A stretch of 64,000 bases of DNA from Planctomycetota bacterium (GTDB taxonomy: Bacteria > Planctomycetota > Planctomycetia > Pirellulales > Pirellulaceae), in the NCBI GenBank assembly GCA_016872775.1, contig VGZA01000018.1, positions 1 to 64,000 on the forward strand, in the 5' to 3' direction. The translations under genes were made by a program, and so were the position numbers. The notes under the pieces are model-generated. The model ran no database searches, was not told the origin of the DNA, and worked only from the letters and a program-made list of their open reading frames with translations. Below, in pieces: positions 54,647-62,631 of the stretch. Numbering within the stretch: position 1 is the first letter of the stretch; every line of letters starts with the position of its first letter.

Positions 54647-55999
54647 ATGACGACCGCCTTGCAACCCTTTGGCTTTGACACCGATTCCTTCGAGGCATTT
54701 TTGGCGCAGCGCGCCGAGCCCGATTGGCTGCTTTCGATGCGGCGGCAGTCGTGGGACACCTATAGCAAGCTGGCGTGGCCGACTCGCGACCATGAGGAAT
54801 GGATCCGAACGGACATCCGCACGTTTCGCATCGAGAACTTTCGGCCTCCGATCCAGGCACCGCCTGCGTCCGTGGCGCCACCGGGCCTGTTGACGCGGGA
54901 AGTGGAATTGGCAGGGGCCTGCGTTTCGATCAACAGCCATTCCACGTCCCATTGGCTGGCCCCGCAACTGGCATCCAAGGGCGTGTTGTTCGGATCGCTG
55001 CCGGAACTGCTCGCTGACAATGCCGATCGGCTGCGTCCCCATCTGGAACGACAGATTGTTTTGCCGGGGTACGACAAATTTGCCGCGTTGACGTCGGCTT
55101 TCTGGATCGGCGGTCAGCTGCTTTTTGTACCCCGCGGGGTACGCGTCGAGCTTCCGTTGCATTCGCTGGCCGCGCTGACCGCTGACGGCGTCGACCTGCA
55201 GAAGACGCTGGTTATTCTTGAGGAAGGGGCCGAGGCGACAATGCTGAGTGAAACCGCCTCGCTTTCCGTCGATGTCGAAGCAGGGAACGTCGTTGGTTCC
55301 GCGCCGGCCGAATCCCGCGGCCTGCACGCCGGTATCACCGAAATCGTCCAGGGCGCCGGATCCCGTTTGCGCTACGTCAACCTGCAGAACTGGGGAACCG
55401 GTGTCTGGCATTTCGCCCATCAGAAGGCCCGACTGGAACGGGACGCCGGCCTGCAATGGACGCTGGCTGCGCTGGGCGGTAAGACCGCCAAGGTCAATCA
55501 GCAGGTGGAACTTGCGGGAAAGCGGTCGGAATGCCAGGTGAACGGAGTGATGTTCACCGAAGGTCGACAGCATTTTTCCTACCACACCCTGCAGCACCAT
55601 CAGGCCCCGGAAACCAGAAGCGATTTCCTGTACAAGTCGGCGCTGCAGGACAAGTCGCGCACCGTCTGGCGCGGCATGATCAAGGTCGATCCCGCGGCGC
55701 AGAAGACCGACGGTTATCAACGAAATGACAACCTGTTGTTGTCGGATACATCCCGCGCCGATTCGATCCCTGGATTGGAAATTGAGGCCGACGATGTGCG
55801 GTGCACCCACGGATCGACGTCCGGCAACGTCGAGGAAGAACTGATCTTCTATGCCTGCTCGCGCGGTTTGACTCGGCGCGAGGCGGTGCGATTGATTGTG
55901 ACCGGTTTCTTCCAGCAAGTCTTGGATCGGATTACGATACCTTCGGTCCGCGACGCGCTGGTGAATGCGATCGCGCAGCGGGTGCGCGAGTACCGTTGA
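54647..55999 (+). CDS. sufD: Fe-S cluster assembly protein SufD
   Basis: 450-aa paralogue of SufB. It has the SWDTYSKLAWPTRDHEEW N-terminal helix region, KFAALTSAFWIGGQLLFVPRGV matching SufB's hinge, the NGVMFTEGRQHFSYHTLQHH region and the RCTHGSTSGNVEEELIFYACSRGL ending, whose His is the SufD cluster ligand. The complex SufBC2D is therefore complete in this island. SufS and SufE/SufU do not appear, so the sulfur donor is encoded elsewhere. Confidence 0.95.
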   Translation: MTTALQPFGFDTDSFEAFLAQRAEPDWLLSMRRQSWDTYSKLAWPTRDHEEWIRTDIRTFRIENFRPPIQAPPASVAPPGLLTREVELAGACVSINSHSTSHWLAPQLASKGVLFGSLPELLADNADRLRPHLERQIVLPGYDKFAALTSAFWIGGQLLFVPRGVRVELPLHSLAALTADGVDLQKTLVILEEGAEATMLSETASLSVDVEAGNVVGSAPAESRGLHAGITEIVQGAGSRLRYVNLQNWGTGVWHFAHQKARLERDAGLQWTLAALGGKTAKVNQQVELAGKRSECQVNGVMFTEGRQHFSYHTLQHHQAPETRSDFLYKSALQDKSRTVWRGMIKVDPAAQKTDGYQRNDNLLLSDTSRADSIPGLEIEADDVRCTHGSTSGNVEEELIFYACSRGLTRREAVRLIVTGFFQQVLDRITIPSVRDALVNAIAQRVREYR

Positions 56000-56088
56000 A
56001 CGAATTTCATCATCGTCGGATGCCGGACTGCTGCCCTGAACCGAACGCGGGATCTTGAAGTCGATTTTTTTAACGGGAACAGGCAGGC

Positions 56089-56412
56089 ATGAGCGAGTTC
56101 AAGGTCGTTGCACGGCGAAGCGAGATTCCTGACCCGGGCCGCAAGTTGATCGAGGTCGACGGCCGGCTGGTCGTCCTTTGTCGCATCGGCTCCGAAGTTT
56201 TCTGCCTCGACGATGTTTGCACCCACGACGGCGGACCGCTCGGGAGCGGCGAGTTACAAGGTTACGACTTGATCTGCCCGCGGCACGGCGCCCGATTCGA
56301 TATTCGCACGGGCTGCGCTCGTACCATGCCGGCAACCGAATCGACTCGCACCCATCGGGTCAAGGTCGAAGGGGATCAGATCCTTGTCCAATGGGCCGAC
56401 GATGATTCCTAG
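56089..56412 (+). CDS. Rieske-type [2Fe-2S] ferredoxin
   Basis: 107 aa. Rieske motifs CTHDGGPLG (C44, H46) and CPRHGARFD (C63, H66) bind a [2Fe-2S] cluster as in dioxygenase ferredoxins and NirD. Compact length with no membrane segment means a soluble electron carrier. Such ferredoxins are frequent in suf operons. The stop at 56412 runs into the ribosome site of the next gene. Confidence 0.92.
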   Translation: MSEFKVVARRSEIPDPGRKLIEVDGRLVVLCRIGSEVFCLDDVCTHDGGPLGSGELQGYDLICPRHGARFDIRTGCARTMPATESTRTHRVKVEGDQILVQWADDDS

Positions 56413-56422
56413 GGAGGCTGCG

Positions 56423-56740
56423 ATGGCGCTACAGGAAGATCAGATTCGCGAGGAACTCAAAAAGGTCGTCGACCCGGAGCTCTTTGTCAACATTGTCGAC
56501 CTGGGATTAGTCTATGTCGTCGACCTGCTGCCGGTCGACGATGGACGGACCAACATCAAGATCCAGATGACGATGACCAGCCCGATGTGTCCCGCCGGAC
56601 CGCAGATGATCGCCAATGCGAAATCGGTCCTGGGTCAACTCGAGGGCGTCGCTGAGGTGGAGGTCAGGATCGTGATGGATCCACCCTGGACTCCCGATCG
56701 GATGACGGAAGTGGCCCGCGATCATCTGGGAATTTTTTGA
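56423..56740 (+). CDS. sufT: SufT-like DUF59 (MIP18) iron-sulfur maturation protein
   Basis: 105 aa from ATG at 56423, just after an AGGGAGG site (56411-56417) that overlaps the ferredoxin stop. DUF59 signature: EELKKVVDPELFVNIVDLGL, the MTMTSPMCPAGPQM loop with the reactive Cys56, and VRIVMDPPWTPDRMT. Members pass or insert clusters into target proteins. It closes the suf part of the island; the next gene starts 10 bases on. Confidence 0.92.
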   Translation: MALQEDQIREELKKVVDPELFVNIVDLGLVYVVDLLPVDDGRTNIKIQMTMTSPMCPAGPQMIANAKSVLGQLEGVAEVEVRIVMDPPWTPDRMTEVARDHLGIF

Positions 56741-56749
56741 GCGTTTCCC

Positions 56750-57772
56750 GTGCGAATTCTAGTCTACGAATTCGCGACCGGTGGAGGCCTGTTCGCCCTG
56801 CGCGGTTCGATGGAGGAATCGACGAGCTGGTTGCGCGAAGGGCAGGCGATGGTCCACGCGGTCGCGGAAGACTTCGCGGCGCTCGATGATTGTCAGGTGC
56901 TGGTTTTCCGTGACGCACGACTCGACGCGTCGACACTTCCACCGAACGCGGTCCCCATCGAATCGGCGCACGCGGAAGAGGATCAGTTGCGCCGAATTTC
57001 GGCGCAGGTCGACGGCGTGGTTTTGATTGCTCCGGAGATGGACGGCCTGCTGCTGCAACGCATTGGCTGGATTGAAAACGGCGGCGCTCGCTTGCTGTCG
57101 CCCGGTTCCGAATTCTGTCAGCTTGCGGCATGCAAGCGGCGAACGGCGGATTGGCTGGCTGCGGGCGGGATCCGCGTGCCGAATGCGGCCGCATGGAGAG
57201 TCTCGGAATCGTTTCCCGATACCGTTCCATTTCCGCTGGTGATCAAGCCGCCTGACGGCGCGGGGGCCGTCGATACCTTTCGCTGTGACACGCCGGCGGA
57301 CGTGGAGTCGGTCCGCGGGTGTCGCCGTGAATGGCGCGTCGAGGCATTTTGTGATGGTCTGGCGGCAAGCGTATCGGTGCTTGCCGGCCCGGACCGGACG
57401 ATCGTCCTGCCGCCGTGCGCGCAGCGATTGTCCCGGCGCGGTTCGATCGGCTACCTTGGCGGACGGCTGCCGCTGCCGGATGTCCTGGCCGCACGCGCCC
57501 GGCGACTCGGCGAACAGGTCGTGCGGCGAATGCCAAAGACAACCGGTTATTTCGGCATTGATCTGGTGCTGGGTCCGGCGGAATCGGGCGAGCGGGATTT
57601 TGTGCTGGAGGTCAATCCCCGCTACACCACGTCGTATGTTGGCTTGCGCCGCGCGGCCCCCTGGAATCTCGCCGAGATTCTCTGCCGTTTGGTGCGAGGT
57701 GAACCGGCTCCGTTGCCGGATCGCTATGATCCGGTAGAATTCGATGCCGACGGCACCGTTCGTCGAATCTGA
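56750..57772 (+). CDS. mfnD: ATP-grasp ligase resembling tyramine-glutamate ligase MfnD
   Basis: GTG start. N-terminal MRILVYEFATGGG and an ATP-grasp core (FPLVIKPPDGAGAVDTFRC, HFV-like metal region, YFGIDLVLGP and DFVLEVNPRYTTSYVGL, which carries the Glu/Asn metal ligands). MfnD joins glutamate to tyramine in methanofuran synthesis; ATP-grasp genes of this kind sit beside mfnE/mfnF-type genes in methylotrophs and planctomycetes. Specific function is inferred from the neighbouring two genes and not from residues. Ten bases after sufT. Confidence 0.75.
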   Translation: MRILVYEFATGGGLFALRGSMEESTSWLREGQAMVHAVAEDFAALDDCQVLVFRDARLDASTLPPNAVPIESAHAEEDQLRRISAQVDGVVLIAPEMDGLLLQRIGWIENGGARLLSPGSEFCQLAACKRRTADWLAAGGIRVPNAAAWRVSESFPDTVPFPLVIKPPDGAGAVDTFRCDTPADVESVRGCRREWRVEAFCDGLAASVSVLAGPDRTIVLPPCAQRLSRRGSIGYLGGRLPLPDVLAARARRLGEQVVRRMPKTTGYFGIDLVLGPAESGERDFVLEVNPRYTTSYVGLRRAAPWNLAEILCRLVRGEPAPLPDRYDPVEFDADGTVRRI

Positions 57773-57807
57773 ACTTCACGCATCACGGACCCCGGGATCG
57801 GTTGACG

Positions 57808-58821
57808 ATGCACTGGCTGGGCGTCGATATCGGCGGCGCGAATATCAAGCTCGCGGACGGTCGAGGCTTCGCTGCCTCACGCCAATTCGCGCTGTGGCGT
57901 CATCCCGACCGCCTGGCCCAGGTGCTGCGCACGGCGATCGCCGAAGCGCCGCCCTCCGACCATCTGGCGATCACCATGACCGGCGAACTGGCCGATTGCT
58001 TCGAGAATCGCGAACAGGGCGTACAACGAATTCTGGATGCAGTGCTGCAGGGTGCCGACCGCAGGCATGTCCGCGTCTATCAGACCGACGGACGATTCGT
58101 CGCGCCGACAGTTGCTGCCCACCAACCTCGACTTGTCGCCTCGGCCAACTGGCTGGCCTTGGCCCATTTCTGCTGCCGATTTGTCGCCGGCAGCGACGCA
58201 ATCCTGCTCGATATCGGCTCCACCACGTCGGACCTGATTCCGATCGAACGCGGGCAACCGATGCCTGCGGGTCGCACTGATCTGGAGCGATTTTTGAACG
58301 GAGAACTGGTTTACACCGGCGTGGAGCGCAGTCCGGTCTGTGCTTTGGTCGATCACGTCCCGTATCGCGGTAAGAAATGCCCCGTCGCGCAGGAACTGTT
58401 CGCCACGGCGGGCGACGTCTACCGGATCCTGGGAAAGCTGGCTTCGGCACCGCAGGAGACGAATACCGCGGATCAGCGCCCCGCGACCCGAGACCATTCG
58501 CTTCGAAGGCTCGGGCGCATGATTGGAGCCGAAGGCGACGCGTTCGGGGACAACGACGCTCGCGACGTCGCGGAATTCGTCGCCAGCAGCCAACTGCGGT
58601 TACTTGCGGAGGCGTTCGGCCAGGTACGGAATCGTATTGGGCGTTCGGTCACTAAAGTAATTGTCAGCGGGCAAGGCGAGTTCCTGGCTCGAAAACTGAT
58701 TTCCACGTGCATCCCCGACGCCAAGTCGATCTCGCTGGGCGAACAGATAGGAGTACTGCCGTCGCAATGCTCTCCGGCGCACGCGGTGGCGGTGTTGGCC
58801 CGCGAAGCGATCGAGCCATGA
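57808..58821 (+). CDS. mfnF: Hydantoinase/oxoprolinase-like H4MPT-linked C1-transfer protein (MfnF-type)
   Basis: 337 aa from ATG at 57808; an in-frame TTG at 57802 is less likely. It opens with LGVDIGGANIKLADGRG, an ASKHA phosphate-binding loop, and continues with AITMTGELADCF, ILLDIGSTTSDLIPIERGQP and the C-terminal TKVIVSGQGEFLARKL. This is the pattern of the tetrahydromethanopterin-linked C1-transfer pathway protein in which MfnF couples the methanofuran furan ring to tyramine-glutamate. The last bases overlap the next gene by 4 (ATGA). Confidence 0.82.
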   Translation: MHWLGVDIGGANIKLADGRGFAASRQFALWRHPDRLAQVLRTAIAEAPPSDHLAITMTGELADCFENREQGVQRILDAVLQGADRRHVRVYQTDGRFVAPTVAAHQPRLVASANWLALAHFCCRFVAGSDAILLDIGSTTSDLIPIERGQPMPAGRTDLERFLNGELVYTGVERSPVCALVDHVPYRGKKCPVAQELFATAGDVYRILGKLASAPQETNTADQRPATRDHSLRRLGRMIGAEGDAFGDNDARDVAEFVASSQLRLLAEAFGQVRNRIGRSVTKVIVSGQGEFLARKLISTCIPDAKSISLGEQIGVLPSQCSPAHAVAVLAREAIEP

Positions 58822-59444
58822 GCGAACATCAACCGATCCGGATCGCCAAAATCGGCGGCAGTCTGCTCGATTATCCGTTGTTGCCGGTGCGGTTCCGCGA
58901 CTGGATCGGGAGCAAAGCGCCCGCCCGCAACCTTGTGGTGGCGGGTGGGGGACCGTTCGTTGAGTCGGTTCGGGAAGCCCAACCTCGATTCCACCTGTCC
59001 GATGCCGTTTGCCACGTTCTCTGCATGGAACTGCTGAACGTTACAGCGCGCCTGCTGTACGAGATTCTCGCACCGTCGGTGCCCTGCGTATGGGTCGGCA
59101 CGGAGCCGAAACTGCGGCAATTCCTGAACGACGATGCGGACGTGCGGATCGGCATCGCGGCGACCGGTGAATTGCTCAACCAGATCGGCGATCGGGCGGG
59201 GGAAGGCATTCCGGCACTGCCGGAGAGCTGGGAAGTCACCTCGGATTCCCTGGCGATCCGGCTGGCGATCCAACTGCGGGCCAAGGAACTGGTGTTACTC
59301 AAGTCGGAAAATTGTCCCGGACATGATTGGATGGAGCGGGCGGCGCTCGGCTACGTCGATCGTCTTTTTCCGTACCTCGCCGTCCGTTTTGGCGGGCAGA
59401 TTGGAGCTGTCAATCTGCGGGCCGATCCGTTCGTCGGATCGTGA
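58818..59444 (+). CDS. mfnE: Amino-acid-kinase family protein resembling MfnE
   Basis: 208 aa, start at 58818 overlapping the mfnF stop by 4 bases. KIGGSLLDYPLL and LVVAGGGPFVESVREA are the amino-acid-kinase glycine loops, and SDSLAIRLAIQLRAKELVLLK is the nucleotide site. MfnE phosphorylates the aminomethylfuran precursor before MfnF uses it. Together with mfnD and mfnF it forms a three-gene block for the furan-tyramine part of a methanofuran-like cofactor, implying formaldehyde or formate C1 chemistry in the organism. Confidence 0.8.
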   Translation: MSEHQPIRIAKIGGSLLDYPLLPVRFRDWIGSKAPARNLVVAGGGPFVESVREAQPRFHLSDAVCHVLCMELLNVTARLLYEILAPSVPCVWVGTEPKLRQFLNDDADVRIGIAATGELLNQIGDRAGEGIPALPESWEVTSDSLAIRLAIQLRAKELVLLKSENCPGHDWMERAALGYVDRLFPYLAVRFGGQIGAVNLRADPFVGS

Positions 59445-59612
59445 TCGGTCGAAGATCCCGACCGTGCCACCGTTGCGCAGGCGGCCCTTTTGCGTTCGGC
59501 AATCGGCGTTTTTTCGAACTCACCCGACTGGGGGATGGCCATCCCCTGTGCAACTTGCAATACTCACTTCCAACACAAACTTCTACATGAAACCCGTAAA
59601 CGGAGCCCGCCC

Positions 59613-60245
59613 ATGACAATTCGAATCCTGGTAGTCGATGATCATGAACTGGTGCGATTGGGTCTCCGCAGCCTATTCTCGGGAACGGATATTCACATTA
59701 CCGGGGAGGCGTCCAACGCCGACGACGGCATTGCCAAAGCGCTGAAGGACCGGATTGACGTCGTGCTCTTGGATGTGCGCATGACGGACGGCGACGGGTT
59801 GAACGCCCTGGGGAGAATCAAGCTGGAACGGCCGGACCTGCCGGTCGTGATTTTGTCCGGGTATGACAATCCAACCTACGTTGCCCGCGCGGTCGCGTTG
59901 GGCGCTTCCGGCTATGTTCTCAAAGGCGAATCGCGAAGCGCTTTGATCGACAGCGTTCACAAGGCGGCGGCGGGCGAAGTGGTCTTCACTCGTGAAGGTC
60001 TAAGGCGCGTCACGGGCGCTTTGGCGACCCCCCGTTTGAATTCCGACGTGGAGGTACCGTTGACGCAGCGGGAAAGCGAGGTATTGAAGCAGCTTTCCCA
60101 AGGCGCTACCAACAAGGAAATTGCCAAGACGCTGCACATCAGTTATGAAACGGTCAAGGAGCACGTCCAACACATCTTGCGCAAGATTGGTGTCTCCGAT
60201 CGGACCCAGGCCGCGGTTTGGGCGGTTCGCAAAGGGCTTACCTGA
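59613..60245 (+). CDS. NarL/FixJ-type response regulator
   Basis: 210 aa from ATG at 59613. Receiver: acidic pair VVDDHE, phospho-acceptor Asp54 in VVLLDVRM, Lys104 in YVLKGES. Output: LuxR-type helix-turn-helix (PLTQRESEVLKQLSQGATNK, then SYETVKEHVQHILRKIGVSD). No sensor kinase is next to it; the closest kinase-like DNA is the decayed hybrid kinase at 61.7-62.4 kb. The next gene starts 5 bases after the stop. Confidence 0.95.
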   Translation: MTIRILVVDDHELVRLGLRSLFSGTDIHITGEASNADDGIAKALKDRIDVVLLDVRMTDGDGLNALGRIKLERPDLPVVILSGYDNPTYVARAVALGASGYVLKGESRSALIDSVHKAAAGEVVFTREGLRRVTGALATPRLNSDVEVPLTQRESEVLKQLSQGATNKEIAKTLHISYETVKEHVQHILRKIGVSDRTQAAVWAVRKGLT

Positions 60246-60249
60246 AGCA

Positions 60250-61602
60250 ATGTCAAAACCCACAGACGTCCGTATTCGCGAGGTTGACGTTACCACGGAC
60301 AAGTATGTTTATCGCGCTCCGGTCAAGTTTGGCGGGCGCGTGGTGACCGACGCGGAAGTTGTCAACATCACGGTGCAGGTCGAAACGCGCAGTGGCTGGG
60401 TCGGGCGGGGGTTCGGCTCGATGCCGATGGGGAACGCCTGGGCCTGGCCGTCCAGGTCGCTGACCGGCGATCGGACCTTGGAAGGGATGCTTCAATTCGC
60501 GCGGCTGGCGGTTCGAACTGCTCGGGATCTCGACGAGTATTCCCACCCTTTGGATCTCACACGCAACCTCGCCACGGGACATCGGTCGATCGCCGATCAG
60601 ATTGCCAGGGAACTCGATTCGGTCGAACCGATGCCGGTCCTGGCGCAGCTGGTCGCCGCAAGCCCGCTGGAGGCGGCGATCCACGACGCCTACGGCAAGG
60701 CGCTGCAGCGAAATTCGTTTGACCTTCTCGGACGGGAGCATGTCCGAGCCGACTTATCCCATTACCTGACCGACGAGTTTCGCGGCGAATATCTCGACCA
60801 ATATACCTTGCGGTCGCCAAAGCCGCGGATGCCGTTGTACCATCTGGTCGGAGCCCTCGATCCTCTGACACCTGCGGACCTGGCGACGCGACTCAACGAC
60901 TCGTTGCCCGAACTGCTTGGCGAGTGGATTGTCCACAACGGACTGACGCACTTGAAAATCAAAATGGCGGGTGATGATCTGCAATGGGACGTCGAACGGG
61001 TGCTGGCGGTCGATCGCGTTTCCGAACAGACGCAGGCACAGCGGGGGTGTGCCGAGTGGTTCTATTCGGTTGATTTTAACGAGAAGTGTTCCAGCGTCGA
61101 TTATGTCCTGGAATTCCTGCATCGCGTGCGGGAAAGTTCGGCGCGCGCATTCGAGCGGATCCAGTACATTGAGCAGCCGACCCATCGCGATCTGCGATCG
61201 AATCCAGGTAATCGCATGCACGCCGCCGCGAGCATCAAGCCGGTCGTGATCGATGAATCGCTGGTCGATTTGGAGTCGCTGCAGCTGGCACGCGAACAGG
61301 GTTATTCCGGGGTGGCATTGAAGGTCTGCAAGGGTCAAACCGAAGCGTTGTTGATGGCAGCGGCCGCGCTGAAGTACGGCCTGTTTCTCTGCGTTCAGGA
61401 TTTGACCTGCATCGGAGCCTCGTTTCTGCATTCGGCCAGCATAGCCGCGCGCATTCCACGGATCGCCGCAATTGAGGGGAATGGACGGCAATATTGTCCG
61501 GCCGGGAATCGGGATTGGGATCAGCGGTTCCCATCGATGTTCCGCATCGCCGACGGCACCGTCGGCACGTCGTGTCTTACCGGCACGGGACTCGGCTATT
61601 AG
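60250..61602 (+). CDS. Enolase-superfamily enzyme (mandelate racemase/muconate lactonizing type)
   Basis: 450 aa from ATG at 60250, five bases after the NarL-type gene, so probably cotranscribed. N-terminal capping domain followed by a TIM barrel with the superfamily ligands: THLKIKM (Lys-x-Lys base region), VDFNEKC (metal Asp), YIEQPT (metal Glu) and VVIDESLVD (metal Asp/Glu). Acid-sugar dehydratases, racemases and dipeptide epimerases share this fold; I cannot say which reaction it performs. A regulator directly upstream may control it. Confidence 0.82.
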   Translation: MSKPTDVRIREVDVTTDKYVYRAPVKFGGRVVTDAEVVNITVQVETRSGWVGRGFGSMPMGNAWAWPSRSLTGDRTLEGMLQFARLAVRTARDLDEYSHPLDLTRNLATGHRSIADQIARELDSVEPMPVLAQLVAASPLEAAIHDAYGKALQRNSFDLLGREHVRADLSHYLTDEFRGEYLDQYTLRSPKPRMPLYHLVGALDPLTPADLATRLNDSLPELLGEWIVHNGLTHLKIKMAGDDLQWDVERVLAVDRVSEQTQAQRGCAEWFYSVDFNEKCSSVDYVLEFLHRVRESSARAFERIQYIEQPTHRDLRSNPGNRMHAAASIKPVVIDESLVDLESLQLAREQGYSGVALKVCKGQTEALLMAAAALKYGLFLCVQDLTCIGASFLHSASIAARIPRIAAIEGNGRQYCPAGNRDWDQRFPSMFRIADGTVGTSCLTGTGLGY

Positions 61603-61699
61603 CACGATTGGTCTTGGTCCTATTCATCGTGATCCTATTCGTGGGCGTGCGGCGTCGAAATGGCGCCGGTCATTTTGCCCCTACGGCAATCGGGGAACA

Positions 61700-62362
61700 A
61701 CTTCGCCGCCGGATTCCGGAAAACGCCGGCCGGAAGAACCTGCCCGATCTCCTGATCTCATCGAACGTCGCCAGCAACGACCTGGAGCTTGCCCGCGAGA
61801 TCGGCGTGGCACGCGTCATGAACAAGCCCGTGATGCCGTGGAGTTGCTGGAAGAGATTGCCCTGGCGCTGTGTCGGGCGGCCAGCCGATCGCACCAATAG
61901 CGGCGGAATGCGGCCGAATGCGACGGAGCCAACCCCGGAGGATCCTGCTGGTTGAGGATAACATCGTGAACCGCCGAGTCGCGCTCGGCGTGCTGCAAAG
62001 CCGGGCGCGAAGTGCACACGGCACAGCATGGTGCGGAGGCGCTGGACCGCCTGGCCGTGATGGAATTCGCCCTGCTTCTCATGGATCTGCAGATGCCGGT
62101 GATGGATGGCTACGAGGCGACACGGCAGATCCGAGCCGGCGAACATGCCAGCGGCGGGCACGTGCCGATCGTGGCGATTACCGCCGAAGCGCTGAAGGAC
62201 GACCGCGAACGTTGCCTGGTAGCCGGCATGGACAACTACCTTTCCAAACCGGTCGAACCTGATCAGCTGCTGCGCGTCGTCGAACTCTACCCGTCTATCT
62301 GCCTGACCACATCGGACGCGGCCCCGATCGAACATCCTCTTCCCGACGCGCCCTCGAACTAG
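61700..62362 (+). pseudogene. Decayed tail of a hybrid sensor kinase (two receiver domains, frameshifted)
   Basis: Three reading frames are needed to follow one protein. Frame a: LPDLLISSNVASNDLELARE and VARVMNKPVMP, the second half of a receiver. Frame b: VELLEEIALALCRAA, the missing helix of that receiver. Frame c: RRILLVEDNIVNRRVALGVL, the start of a second receiver, which returns to frame b as KAGREVHTAQHGAEALD and on through LLLMDLQMPVMDGYEATRQI (phospho-acceptor Asp) to MDNYLSKPVEPDQLL. The kinase core is absent. The fragment from 62012 could be read as an intact short receiver but lacks the acidic N-terminus. Confidence 0.6.
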
Positions 62363-62382
62363 TTACGGGTTACGGTCGAAGA

Positions 62383-62519
62383 GGGGAACGGGGAACGGTG
62401 GAAGAGGTGAATAGAGAATGGTGGACGAGGGTGGCGGGTAGGCGAGAGTTTCAAACCAGTTTTTTTGACTTCGTATTAACCCTGTAACGGCCGTATCCGG
62501 CCGTTGTTCCCCGTTCCCC
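62383..62519. repeat. Inverted repeat and nested hairpin after the kinase remnant
   Basis: Arms GGGGAACGGGGAAC at 62383-62396 and its reverse complement near 62506-62519 enclose about 110 bases. Inside the right part lies a perfect hairpin AACGGCCG-TATC-CGGCCGTT (62486-62505). The gap 62363-62631 holds no gene; the arms and the hairpin look like nested palindromic repeats. Confidence 0.55.
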
Positions 62520-62631
62520 CTATTCCCGCCTTGCTCTTCGCGGCCTGATTTTCTAATATCCCGCCCGCGATTCCCGTCCATGGGGATCCTGGCCGCCGGA
62601 AGGTTACGGGAGGGATTAACAAAGCGAAGCC

